Source: Ophiodon elongatus
Lineage: Eukaryota > Chordata > Actinopteri > Perciformes > Hexagrammidae
Assembly: GCA_016806645.1 (NCBI GenBank)
Contig: JACSYO010000728.1
Coordinates: 296,001 to 360,000 of the forward strand
DNA length: 64,000 nucleotides
Direction of reading: 5' to 3'
Made by a program: the position numbers and the translations under genes. The notes under the pieces were generated by a model. That model worked only from the letters and a program-made list of their open reading frames with translations, did not search any database and had not been told where the DNA came from. Positions 12,301 to 25,600 of the stretch are shown in pieces. Positions within the stretch are counted from its first letter, which is position 1. Every line of letters begins with the position of its first letter.

Positions 12301-15300
12301 TTAAAGGTCCAATATTGTTTCTTTTTGTTTGTTGCGTCCCAGTGGCGCTCCTTATGTCTTCTGACGGCAAGGTAAAGCAGTGAAAATATTCTAAATACAG
12401 CGCAAACTCTAACTGATATAGATGTTTTAGGTAGGCTTTTTTTAGGTGACTAAATGTGTTTTTCTGCTTTACCTCGCCACCAGACAGCCCATTTTAGGAC
12501 ACAACTGAAGCCGTTATATCTTTCCCTTCAAAGCCACAAAAAACTCCACTGTCAAAAACATTAATTTGACCTCCCAGAACTTGGGAGCATACATACAACC
12601 TTAAAATTCCAAACTAACCATTTCAGTTATTTCCAAAATGAGCACAGCTAATGTTGACTCAGCTTCTGCCAGCGTATTTCAGTATTTAAGTCCCTTCGTT
12701 TTATATCTGCTGTCAAGATGAATATCTTGATCACTAAAACACTGCACTTCTTTGTCACTTTCCACATTAATTCCCCGACCTTTAAGTGTAAAGGCTCTAC
12801 GTCATGAACCACAACCTGCACCGTCCAAGAGCAAGCAAACACATGCGCGGACTGACCAGGTTGGCCTCCTCCTCTGCATTTTCGTCTTCCGTGTTGTCCT
12901 CCAGAGAGACGTGAGTGGGGCCCAGGGCGGACGGAGAGCCCTTCCCATTGCAGCCGCTGTGCTCTGGGGGCAGTAGGTGGCCCAGTGACGGGGGTCTGGA
13001 GCTGTGCATACTGGCTGAGCGGTACAGGTAGGGCACCTACACAGGGACAGAATACCATGTTGTGTTGGTCTGAATAACACATCAGCGTAGAAGAATGCCA
13101 ATGAGCAGGACTTACGGCTTGAGGAGATTGTGGTATCAAAATAAATTCTACCCCATTTGTGATCCAGGTCTAATATCATATACCCAGAACTTTAGAGATG
13201 AATCAGAGGTAGAAGAAGCCTCTACCTGCAGCAGAGCATCAGGGGGCAAATCCATGGAGCTCCGAGTCTCCACCGACTCCATCCTCCGGTGTCGGGTCCC
13301 TCTCTGCGACTGGGGCATGGAGTCCGTCCTGACCAGCGAGGCGTCGTCTTCCTCCATCAACCCACCTTCTCCTTCTCCCCCACCTTCGTCCGAGCTGGAG
13401 CCGCCCTCCCCGGAGAGGAGAGACCGTCGCTCCCCAGACTGCCGCTTCTGGCGTTTGAGTGACGGGGCACGACCCAGGCTGTTCCAGCTGGACCGTCGGC
13501 TGGTCCAGCCGCTGCCAGAGCTCCACGGGGCGTTGGGGGAGGAGCTCTGGGCGCCGGTCTGGAGCGGGAAGATGACCGGGAGGGCAAGAGAGAGGGACAC
13601 AGTGATAATAAGCAGAACAGAGAAGAAAAGGATTACAAGCGTGGCAGTGTGTAAATGTGTCCATCATGTCTCAGAACTCTGGTGATGTTGCTCTTTCAGG
13701 CAAATAAACCAGGCGGAATTGGGTCGACTCAGCTGGACGCGAGCTGAATTGAACAGAGATTCATGCTGACAGGCCGACGGGAGCAGATGAAGAGATCTGG
13801 GCTTATTTTTCTAAGATCTTTATCCCGATCATCAGTTTGTCAAATAAAGAGTGGCAGTGGCAGCAGTTAGTAGAGTGTCGGTCCGGCCCGTCACATTAAT
13901 CATCATCAATCATTATGACTTCCACACATCAGCAGGACACATACAATGGAAGACTCGTAGGAAAGCCGGGTGGCGGTGGGGGCTGGGGGTAATTCCTGGC
14001 ACCGTACATGTGTATTGATGTAAATGTTAATGTTCATCCTGGAACAGTATGATCACACTTGAAATCCAACGAATGCTTTGGGTGTATGTGAGAATAACAA
14101 TGAATACACTAACCGGGGATTTGTCATAGCAGGCCGGGTCCATGGAGACATTGCTTCCTCGACGGGACTCGTAACCCAGGACGGGGTCCCCTCCAACAGG
14201 CAACTTGGGAACGGGCATGGGGGTGGCAGCCGTGTGGGTAATCAGAGGTGGAGTCAGACTGGTCTTCAGGTCCACGTGACCATTTACAGGCACTACTAGT
14301 AAAGGAATTAGGGATGAAGTAAGTTCAATTCAGTGGTTTAGGAGGGGGTAAGAGCAATGATGATGAGGGTTAGAGAGGATTAAAGTCAGTACCCATCGGC
14401 GTCTGATACCGACGCATAGAGGCACTCTTTAGCATCTGTATGAGAATGTGCTTTTAATTTATGACAATGTAAATCCATCTACATCTGTGTGAGACAGAAA
14501 CATAGAGTATAAACAGCAAGAAAGTCCTTTTAGTGAGGAAGTCCGGTGGATGGAAACGTCAAACAAACACAGGACTTTCAACCAGGAGAGCTGTTTGTGT
14601 CCCGTGTGACACCAAGTCAACCTAATTGACCTTATCTTTGTTACGTAACTTACATACTTAACTTAACGCCGTGTACGTATGTCACATAACAAGTGTACCT
14701 ATTTTACGCGAAAAGTACAAGAAATACCCAAACCACGACCTAGTTTGGTTGCTGAAACTAAACTAGGTCGTGGTTTGGTTGCAGTAGTTTGGTCGCCGAA
14801 ACCTACAGTTACTACGTAAACCTAAAAAATAAGGAAACCTGCGTACGACAGTTCATTTAGAAAAGACACTGCGCATGTAACAAGCGGAAACTGACACGCT
14901 GTCCCTGACACGTCCAAGCCTGGAGCTTACCGAGAGCATCATAGTTTGAAGCTAGCGGCCCCTGACCAAGCGCTGCTATTTGAGGAGTTGGGGGTGAGAA
15001 TGTGTTGATCAAAGAGGACCAGGATTTAACGTTAAGAATAGAGAAGAAAATTAGTTTATTGCTTTAAAGTTGGCGATGATGAGAAGAAGGCAACGGAGGT
15101 GGGAGATAGTTGGGACGGGAACGGGAAAAAAAGTTCATAAAAAAACATTATGTAGGAGAATGAAAGCGCTAACTTGGGTAAAAACCGCAGGAAGAGGTGG
15201 CGCACAGGGAGGAGTGCCACAGGGGCCCACCCTCAGTAAAGCAGCACACCGTACTTAAAAATGGATGCCTCGTACTGTTATTGAGCAACATGAATATTTC

Positions 15301-18300
15301 AGCGGGGCATTCATCTCGTGGGATGAATGCGAGAGAATATGATATTTGGCAGCAACACAAATACGTGACATGCAGAGGGGGCAATGCAACTTTAATAACG
15401 CTAATTCCTCGGTCTTCAAACCTTTATCTGAGGCCTATGAGATGTATATTAGGCTCCTCCAGCTATGTAAGCATCTGAAGGGGCTGAAGGAGAGATGATA
15501 CCGTACGTCTGGGAGCTGCACTCCATTCGGACTGCGCGAACAGTAATTAGAGGGAATGGGTAACTGCCATATGAGGAATTATGGATGAGGCTGCTGTTCG
15601 TGTTTGATGCCACACAGGCCGAGTGTGGTAGGAAAAGCAACAGGGGGTTGGGGGTGGGGGGTGGCCTGAGAACAGGAGGCCACAGACGTAGAACAGGTGG
15701 GGGATGTTTGCACAGCGTATGCTTCAGATGCCTTTGGCCTAACTTGCTGCTGTATCACAAGCCATTACATACATTTTGTAAGAAAGACAAATCGGCGTGT
15801 AATCTACAGAGTTTAGGGAGGGAATGTAGCAGCAGTTAACTGCACGGACACAGATGGTACAAGTTTTGTCAATGGAGGCTTTGAAAAATCACTGCGGGTT
15901 GAGTTCCGTCCTCTGAATTCCTCTCGCAGCATCATTGACTCAAGCGGCCACGAAACGTGCTGCCTGTAAACGCATGTATATTTCACCTGCAGAGGCTGAT
16001 AAATCCTTCTTGCTGCCGTTGACGTCCTCCATGCTTCGTGCACAGGAATCGATCTCCGAGCCCGGTTTAGAGGCATCGCCCTTGACACACAAAAACACAC
16101 AGAAAAAGTCAGAAGAGAGCACCGGCGAAAAGCTCCGCTTCTTGGTGGAGTTCACAGAAAGCACGTGGGTTGAAGTTGCCTCTAAACACAGATCCCCGCT
16201 TGGCTTTATCTCAGTCCCCGTGTTGCATCAATCCCTGTTCGAATCTGACCGCGGATCAGTCCCTAGAGGCAACCTCTTAGCGGGGGGAGGGTGCGGTCTC
16301 ACACGATCCCAGAGTTCAATAGCCAAAGGGCACAGAGAGACGGTGAAAAAGATCAACTACGTCAAGTGTTGCCATGCAAAGGACGGTGAGAAGGTTCATA
16401 GAGAAACCACACTGAAGTTCAACCGGTAAAATGCAACTTTCTCAGAGAGAACCTGGCAGGTACTTATTATATATTATATTCAATCCTTTTGACTCACCGT
16501 GACCCGTAAACGGCTAGAAAAGAGCTTCAGTGTGGTTGCTAAGGTCTGCGATCCTCACACTTACACAAACACACAACACACACCAATGTTTCTTCATTGT
16601 GCCGTGAAGCAGTCCGCAAATCAGCAAACCCCCCACCCCCACCCACCCACGTCTTTTGTCCAAACTGTTTATTCCTTGTTTTGTTCCCTCTCATCGTTCC
16701 AGACAATGCTGTCAAATGAGTCTTTCTCACTATCTCACGTTAACATTTTGTTCCTCTCTTTCAGGCTCTTAATTATTCTCCTCTACCCTTTGCTTCACGC
16801 TGGCTTCCACTCGCAAACCTTGCTTGTGTTGGCTGCGCTATGCCGGAGCCTGCAGACTGCATTAATGTGTGCGAGGGTGCCAGGTGGATGCTGGATTAAT
16901 AGAATGCCGACCCCGTGAGTCAGACCTCTGTGGTAGCAAAGTGAATAAACTGTGTGCAGAAAAAGGCCTCGGGACCTAATCACCATGCACCTCCTTTTAA
17001 ACTAACAAATGACTTTCTTTATACTCCCAATGAGTGCAAGAGAAAGACACAGCGGGTGTGGATATACTGCATGTTGTATTTGTTTACAATTTGTGGCCAT
17101 CTCTAGCTATCTTTGAGCCTTTTCCTTCTGGTTTGTGGGCCCCAGACTGCTGCGGCTGCCATGCTCATTGCCTTCCTGCGTCTACTTATTTATCACATGG
17201 CTTGTTCCTATTTAGAAATCTTGGCTCACAGCAGGAAACATGGAGCACCTCGGAATCACTACTTCGGAATAACAAAGTATGAAAAGTAGAAAAAAGGATA
17301 AAAATCAAGTTTCACATTTGTTGTTCTGAATTAACTAAAGAAGTAAGAAATTCAACAAAGCTTCATTCATAATGGTAACATTCAAGTTATAAATCAACTA
17401 TTTTTTTTGTGTTAATATAAAGTTCAAAAGTCTAAATTTACTTGAAATTTATCATTTCCAGAATGCCCAACATGTTTTTCCTCGAACAAAATATTTAGGT
17501 TAAATCCATATTTGTTGGCGTTTAGCCTTTTAAATAACAGTTTCACTGCAGTCAAACAGCTGTTTGAAGGGAGTCACACACCTGTATTAATGGGGCAGTC
17601 TAGCAGCAATCTAACAGCACCATTAATTGTATTTATATAGCCACAATTATTTGTTTATGATTTTAAACCTCAACAGAAGCTTCTGATGTAAAAAAAGAGA
17701 GAAAAAAAGCAATACAGCCCTATTATGCACTACAGTATTTTTTTTTTCATATACTTGATGAGCTGGATATAATGTCTATATGGTTAGTTTTGTTTAGTTC
17801 TCTTGTCCTTGGTATAGCTGTTTCATGTACATCTTGCAGATTTGTTCTGCACTGACTACGTACATTTAGAGCTTTTGGAAACCGCATTAAAGTTTGTAAT
17901 CTTAAAAATACTTTCGGTGGATTTTGACCGGGAGCAGTAGTGACAATCACGGCTTATTTGACTGAAGCTATATTTTGGAAATGTTTGGCCATGAAGATTA
18001 TACCGCAGGTTAAGCAGACACACAGCCCAAATTCACAACAATTTATCACCATAAAACCCCCAAAAGAAAACAGTTTGAGTCACAGCGAGAGCCCTTCTCC
18101 CACATCAACCAAACCCAAACAATCAGAGAGGACAGCTGTGATAGGACAAACCAGTGGAGCATCGCCCCTAAGCATTGTGGGTGCTCAACCTTGTCTCCTC
18201 TATCTCTCTCTCTCTCTCTTCCTCTCTCTCTCTCTCTTCCTTTCTCTCTCTCTCTCTCTCTCTTCTTCTTCTTCAGGGAAAGGGGGAAAGAGAGGAGAGC

Positions 18301-19574
18301 AGTCGGTAGCAACAGAAGGTGAACAAATATATTGGTACAAAAGTAAAAAAAACTTCGTATTTAGACAATATCTCATCCTTTTCTTTTCAAAGCCCTTTTT
18401 TTGCAGCAATGGAGAGTTCTCTCCAGCTTCGCTGTGATTTTGTTTTCATCCATGGGTTAGGTGACGATAGCTTTACTTATTCAACAGAAGTTAATCCAAG
18501 CGTATGATTCCCTGACACCTGCAGGACGAACACTATAGAAGACAAACTGAGGCTATTACTTCTCTCGGCTCAATATCTCGGCTACACTTGGTTAATGATT
18601 GCTTTCAGGAAAATATAAAGGGTGTGACTCTTAAGGCTGCGTAGTTTATTAACTACTAATGTATGTGCAGCAGTAGTACACGTTGATGATGCATCTTCAG
18701 ATGGACGAGCAGGACGACACAGAAACGGTGGATTGCACCAATCGTGTCAAGAGATCGAGCTGACCTGAGTCTGCTCCGCGCTAATCCTTTACTTATCAAG
18801 AGTGCACGATGTTATTTAGGAACCCAACCGGCTAAAGTGGGTGAAACTACACCAGACAGCAAGGGGGAGATTAATCCAGCTCAGACTTTTCTCCCTAACA
18901 TTCTCTCTTGTCTGTCTGCATCCCTAGTACATTATGTACCAACTTCTTCACAGACAGTCATTAATCCTTATCCCAGTTGTCAGAAAACAAACCCTTTATA
19001 GAAAAAAAAAGATCCAGCCAGAGTCAGAAAAAAAGAACTTACATTAAATTTTCTCATTATCCAGATTAAGTCATCTCAGGAATTAAACGGTAGAAGGAGC
19101 AATCTTCAGAGAAGAACTTTGCACTTCTTGGTTTTGAATACTTATCTTGGGGACGGAGGAGATGTTAACCAGATAATATTTCTGAGGGTGCATTTTTAGT
19201 GTGTTGGTGGGAATTCGGAAGATTGCAGCCGGGATCAGTGACTGGAAGGAAGTGTTGGAGGTTTTTTCTCGGGTGAAAGCAAAGGTGGAGATGATAGCTG
19301 TGGAGCAGGACTCGAGGGAAATCCTCGTCCCGAAATAGCCTGGTAGTTTGGATAGCTTGTTTACACTCCGCCACCCCAATTTGGGCACAGAGGCGACAGC
19401 AGGAGATAGACCAGACCAGGCCTGCTGCTGATAGCAAGACAATAATAGACACCAGCAGCACACAGGGGATCTCAATTACATCGCTTTAAAGAGGGTGCGA
19501 ATGGGAGACGGCAGGTGGATGTTGATAGGAGGAAGAGGGGTAATTGTGTGTGTTTGTGTGTGTGTGTGTCTGAC

Positions 19575-19639
<65 letters not shown>

Positions 19640-22600
19640 ACCAAAATTGCATCCTACCACAGCTGCATTTGAGACGCATCGGCCCAGAATTAGATCGGAT
19701 ACCTGTGCTGTTGTAGCAGACCTCTCTAAACTAACACCACCAATGGCCGCCGCAACAACAGGTATGGAGGTCCAGGGGTGCCCATATTTAAAGCGAAATC
19801 ATTTCATCAAATTCGCATTTCATTTTATCACTCTATGCACGTAATAACATAAAAACATCTCTTATTTCCATCTTTCAAAATAGGCAACGACGGCCACAAT
19901 TGAAATTAACATGAAATCTTGCCTGTAATGTAAAATACAACATCATCATTTCTGAATGTATAATAAACCCCGCAAACTAGACTTTCAAGTATGAATATGA
20001 ATCATTTTGGCTTATCTTTTAATGAAAATTGAAGTGAGTCTGCAGCCACATCAGCAGGTCTACGAGGCTGTACTTAACCGGGCTTTGAGCTAATGCTAAC
20101 ATCAGCATGCTAACACGCTCAAGATGGAACAGTCAGGTGTTTATTAAGTTTGCAGTTTACCGTATTCACCATTCATTACGTTGTGTTTGCATGCTACCTT
20201 TTTGTTAATTAGTAATAAAACCTAGAAAGAATAGCAGAGACAGATGGCCTCATCACTCAAAGTTATTACAATTCTTCCTGAGGGGGACATGAATGTGTGT
20301 GAGCCTAATTTCCATCCAATGGTTGGACGGAAATTCGATCATAAGTCAATTTGAGTTCACGTCCGTCATAAACAGGATAAAAAACGAAGCGGACCACCAA
20401 TACTAGTACAATTATTCCTCCACGGCGACACTTAAAAAAATAAAAAGCATAGTTTCTGCCAAAATAAAAATCATGATGGAATTAATTTCCAAATTGGAAG
20501 ATGATGCGCAACATAAACTTCAAAATAAAATGGAAATTAAATTGATGGTCCTTTTTTTTATTTGATTGAATGATTTTGTTGTAATATTGGCAGCCCTGGA
20601 CATCTGCATGCAGGCGGCTGGCACCTACAGCAAAGTGAAGACGGTTTTAAAAGGCGATGTAGGTTAAATCAAACTATAAATACAAGGTATAACCAGCCAG
20701 CAGACTCCACTCAAATCCCCATCACAAGCACGGCCCCCAGTGGGCCGCTGCGTTTTAACAGTTTGGGAAACATTTGGCCATTTGTAAGCTGGTGGATCAA
20801 CTCTGGATAGCGACAGTGTGAAACCAGAGGGCACGAGGGCGGGACATTACACCCATCTGTTTTTCAAAGGCCCCCATTTCCCAGAGAGTTCTGGCCTCGC
20901 CTTCAGAGCCTGAGTTATGCAAACTGAGTTGATACACCCCCCCCCCCTCTTTATTAGCTCTCATCCTCTTGTCCGGCTGGATTTATCTGTGCCGGTGCCT
21001 CCCAAAAAAAAAAGAAAAAACAGCACTCAAACCCCCCCTATCCTCGCTCTCCTTCGCTTCATCTCTGTCCTCCAGCCAGATAAACCAAAGACTGAGAGAG
21101 GGAGATTTTTCTGGCTGGTATAGCGTTCTTACCCCGAGGCTAGAATTTTGAAAAAAAGAGAGAGGGGTAGAGGGCTGGTGGGAGGTGAGCGTTCAATCTG
21201 AGCTTTGACACAAAAAAAAACACACATACGGCAAAGTGATGCAAGTCTTTAAGCACTTTTCTCTTCTGAACAGTCACTCACTGGCCCCGTTAGTTTCAGC
21301 AGCAAGGGCATCATGCAGGAGGCGGGAGGCGGGAGGCAGGAGGCGGGAGGCGGGAGGCGGGAGGCGGGAGGGAGGACTTCCAGATGATGCGACACATTCT
21401 CCGGCAGCCATGTTGGAGGTCCTCTGCTTTTGGCAAACATGAGTGACTCTGCAGTTCTGGTGTTGTCACTCAACTTTCAAAAACACCCTACATGCATTTC
21501 CATTTAATGCATGGAAATGGCTTTGGTGTGGAGCCATGCCGGTTCACGAGAGGTTTTAAGATTTGAACTGTCGAGGCTCGTTCCATCACCACTATACACC
21601 GAGAATAGACCTCTCGTCATTGTGTCGATGGGTCGGTTGTGTCGGGTTACAGACATCAGTTTTAATGATTTCAACTTGGTTTCTTCAAAATCCTGTTTTT
21701 TTTTTTGTGTCACCGGTTTGGTGAGACTAAATATTACTATTACCCATAAGCCCCGGCAGGATAAGAAGCCAGTGGTTGTCGTAACTGGAAACAGAGCGCC
21801 ACCATCTGTTCAAAGTTGACCCAGACCATGTGTTGGGCAAGTTACTCAAAAAGGGTAAAGTTATTTAAATACATGACGCCGTGTTAGTTACGTTACCTCT
21901 ATTTTATCATTTTACTTTTATTAACCCGTTGCTGGGGACTCCTTACTACCCAACAATGACCCAGACTAAAGAAAGTTGATTGATTTAAACTGCTTATTAT
22001 ATTGTCAGGTTTCTACAAGGAGTCATATCTAGCTTCTCATTGCTTTGTTTTAAGCTTTGTGATTGGATATTCACCATAATGCTCATTTCAACGTACAAAG
22101 GCTTGTACCTTTGTGTTTTTTCAAAGAACAAGATATTTTCTAAGACTAAGTTACTCTTCCTTTGGAAGATCTCCAATTGCAAGCCACCTGACACCGTCTG
22201 AGCTGAAAAATGAACTGGACTTTTGCTTCCAACATTCGGTACTCTATTGAATTGGCTTGGCAGCAAAACATTCAGCAGTAGAAATCTCAAAACCTCTGTG
22301 AATATAATTGAAACTATTTGCATGGCGCAATATCACTCATGGCAAATTAGAAAAAATACAGCAGTTTTTTTTGGGAGGCTAATTTGGGTGGATTGGCTCA
22401 GTTTTGAGACACCAGCAGCCAAAACCAAGGCCCACACAGGACCTACACACACTTTTTAGTTATTCCGCTACTATTGCATACTCTATTATTGACAAGCATG
22501 CAACCTCCAGCTGTGGCTCCTGAGAGATCTGACACATGACTGCAAAGCCTCGACAGGGAGAGGACGAGGAGAACGGGGGGAGAGGGAGGGCAAGAGGGGA

Positions 22601-25600
22601 GAGGGCAGCGCTGCAGTGCTTTTACATACCCCTGAGTCTACGGGCAGCTGGATAAGGCTCAGCTGGACATGCACGTCCTCCTGCTTGGTAACTTCCTATA
22701 GTGGAAGTGATCATTTGCAGCCGGACGGGAGAGGGAGGCGCACGGAGGAAAAGAGGCACAGAGGTGAGAGGCGGAACCACAGCAGTAGACAAGAGCAGAA
22801 GGAGAGAGTTAGAGGGACATTCAGCCTGTTGTGACATCTCGACTTCACCGTGCAGCACGTCAGGCATCAGAGCGACCTGAGTCCTGAACCACAGAGTCAG
22901 CGACTCGACTGCAGGTCGCAAGCAGGAAAAGTCAAGACAGCCCAAGTCCAGAGGTGAAAAGCACGGCCATGTTTTCACCTCCGTTCAGGACACAATGTGC
23001 TTGGCCCCGGATGCATTCCTCTGCGGCTGAGCCGACACGTGCGGCGTGTGTGTGTGAAATGTATTGTTTATTGTCAGGGTGAGAGGTGCAATTAAAGAAA
23101 GAAAAAGAAAGAAAAGAAGAGCAGCTTTTGTCTCTTTGCTGTTAAATAGGTCTCCGTAAAGAAACACTGCACTCTCTGCGGCGGATGTTGGATTCTGTCA
23201 CATGGACACACACACAGTCACAATCCGAACAGAGAGATGTAGATAACAGGAAGGATGGAGGAGATGAAGAGGATGGAGGAAGGAGTTAAATCGAGAAAAT
23301 AAAAGCCGGCAAAAGAGGATTCAAAAGAAGACAAACCACCTTCCGTCAAATGATTTCCCCTCTGCCTTTACGGCCAAAGCAATATGGGCATATTGGAAGG
23401 GAAACATTGGCTGTGCGGCCACACATCTCTCCTGACTTGGTTCACGTCATTCAAACCGCCCGTTACCTAGCAACCCTGACGCAGGGAAAGTTTGGCTGAC
23501 TAAAAATAAACGGAGTGTTTGCAAAAAAAAAAAAGAAAAGAAAAGAAAAAAGGACGTTAAGTTGAAAAAGGAGAGGGAGAATTAAACCGACAACTCTGTG
23601 ATGATACATTAAGAGGGGGTGGGGAGGTGGGGGGAGAATAGACCTTACGGGGTTTCTACATTCGGTCTTATTTGTATGAGAGTCTGTATGTGTATGCGGT
23701 TGAAGATTTCACAGGCAGGTACGCGTTGGGGAAGAAACAAAGAAAACAAAACAAGAAAGCAGCTGCAGTTGGAAACGAAACAATGAGATGAGATGAGGAA
23801 CGAAACAATGAGATGAGATGAGGAACGAAACAATGAGATGAGATGAGGAACGAAACAATGAGATGAGATGAGGAATGAAACAGCAAAGCTGGGAAGCCAA
23901 AAACAACGAGCTGAAAGACGCAAAAAAAAGTTAGTTGGTGGGGCTAGCTTCAAAACATGACTCGAATCAGGACTGGAATGTAAGGAGAATCCGCTACGCA
24001 GCGGCTAACAACGTCGGAATTTAAAAGGCAAAGCCCCGCCCCTTTCCAGTTGACCACCTTGAGGCCTTAATTTAGAGAAAAAACGTGCGGTAGTCAACGG
24101 CCAGAGACAAATATTTTATTGATCCCGTTTAAACTGTGCCCGTTTGTTTCTAACTGTCATCAGAAACACCCGAAAGTTATGCAAATAACATCATAACTTT
24201 CTTTTTTTGTTGCCTATGACGATGCCTATGTGTTTCGTATTGGGATGTACTCACACACGAGTACACGCAAGACAAATCCTTTCGCATAGCTGCAGCTTAA
24301 TGTGAATTTAACGTAATTGAATACATTTTTCCTGGTTCTGGGAGAACAAAGTGAAATGTGCCGGGTAATGAGCATGTGGGTGTTGGTGGAACGCTGGGCG
24401 AGATGAGAGTTCACCAACCGGTTTCACACAAAACCAAATGATACTTTGAGAAACTGCCATTTTTTGGACTTGCGAAACGATCTTCTCAGTTGACAAACAT
24501 TACAAACATGGCACAATTCAAAGGGAACATTATCTACAGCACTTATTCTTTCTGAAATAAAGTCCCATGAAGAAGAAGTACCTTTGTGTTTCTTTCTAGT
24601 TGTTGCACATCTCTTTGTGGTTTTGCATATTTTTGTATTTCTTTTATGTCTTTTCATTATGTGTCTCTTTGCAGTTGCTTTGAAAAACGACATTTTTCTT
24701 TTTGCTAATTACAATATTGACCAAACCAAGCAAGACCTAATTTCGGTGTCAGTTGGACTTTAAAAAGTCATCAGAAACGCATTAATTCCAGCCTTGGCCT
24801 GCGTGTAAAGCCTTCATCTTAAGCAGCTTTGGTCATTGTCTCCCACCTCGCATATGGTTCCATTCACCATAGCAATGCACTTGATATTTGTACAGCAGAT
24901 GACCACAATAGGAGGAGAAGCCCATTCAAATTAATCCATATTTTATGAGGCTGTCAAGCTCTCTCCCCGCCACCCATCGTCTATTCTCTCTCCTCTAGGC
25001 CCAAGAGCCAAAAGTGCTTCGGAGATCAAAGCATAGGTGCCGTCACCCCTTAGAGAAAGAAAGAGAGGGGAGACAAGCAGACAACTAGAGATAGGCTGAA
25101 TACTCGTGTGATTTACAGCTGAAAAGCAAAGAGAGGTCGCTCAATGAGTTTTTCAGCTTCTTTGCTCGCCACGAAAATATTCAGGGAAACAATTTTTTCC
25201 CCGAAGCTGCCGTCTGTGAACTATATCAGGTTCTTAACCTTCCCTGTCTCCGAGAAGAATGAAAAACACAGTGAGGTGGTGGAGAACATATCCCTTTTGC
25301 TGTGTGACACAAGAAAAGTTGTACTGAGGGGGGAAAGATCAGGCGGGGCGTGAAGAGGAGTCATCCGAGCACGAGGCTGATGAAACGAGGGATGTGGGCT
25401 GATGCGCCGTCTAGTCTCGCAGACATAGTTTTCTCATGACGGGCTTTATGGCATGACTTTTATTGGCAAATAAGCAGCAACAATAATGAGGATGACTGCT
25501 GAGATAGCAGGGAAAGAGTGGGAGGAGAAGAAGAGGCTGACAGCGAGGTGAAGGTGAAGAGGAGGGCGGGGGGGGGGGGGGATGAAACGCTGCAACTTGT

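Larger units (their letters stand above)
16081..22629 (-). other. intron between exons 10 and 11
   Basis: A 6.5-kb intron. It contains a CT array (18203-18262), a GT array (19544-19637), a small hairpin (20307-20335), and a G-rich 7-bp minisatellite (21317-21371). Open frames seen here are short or are repeat translations. Confidence 0.8.
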
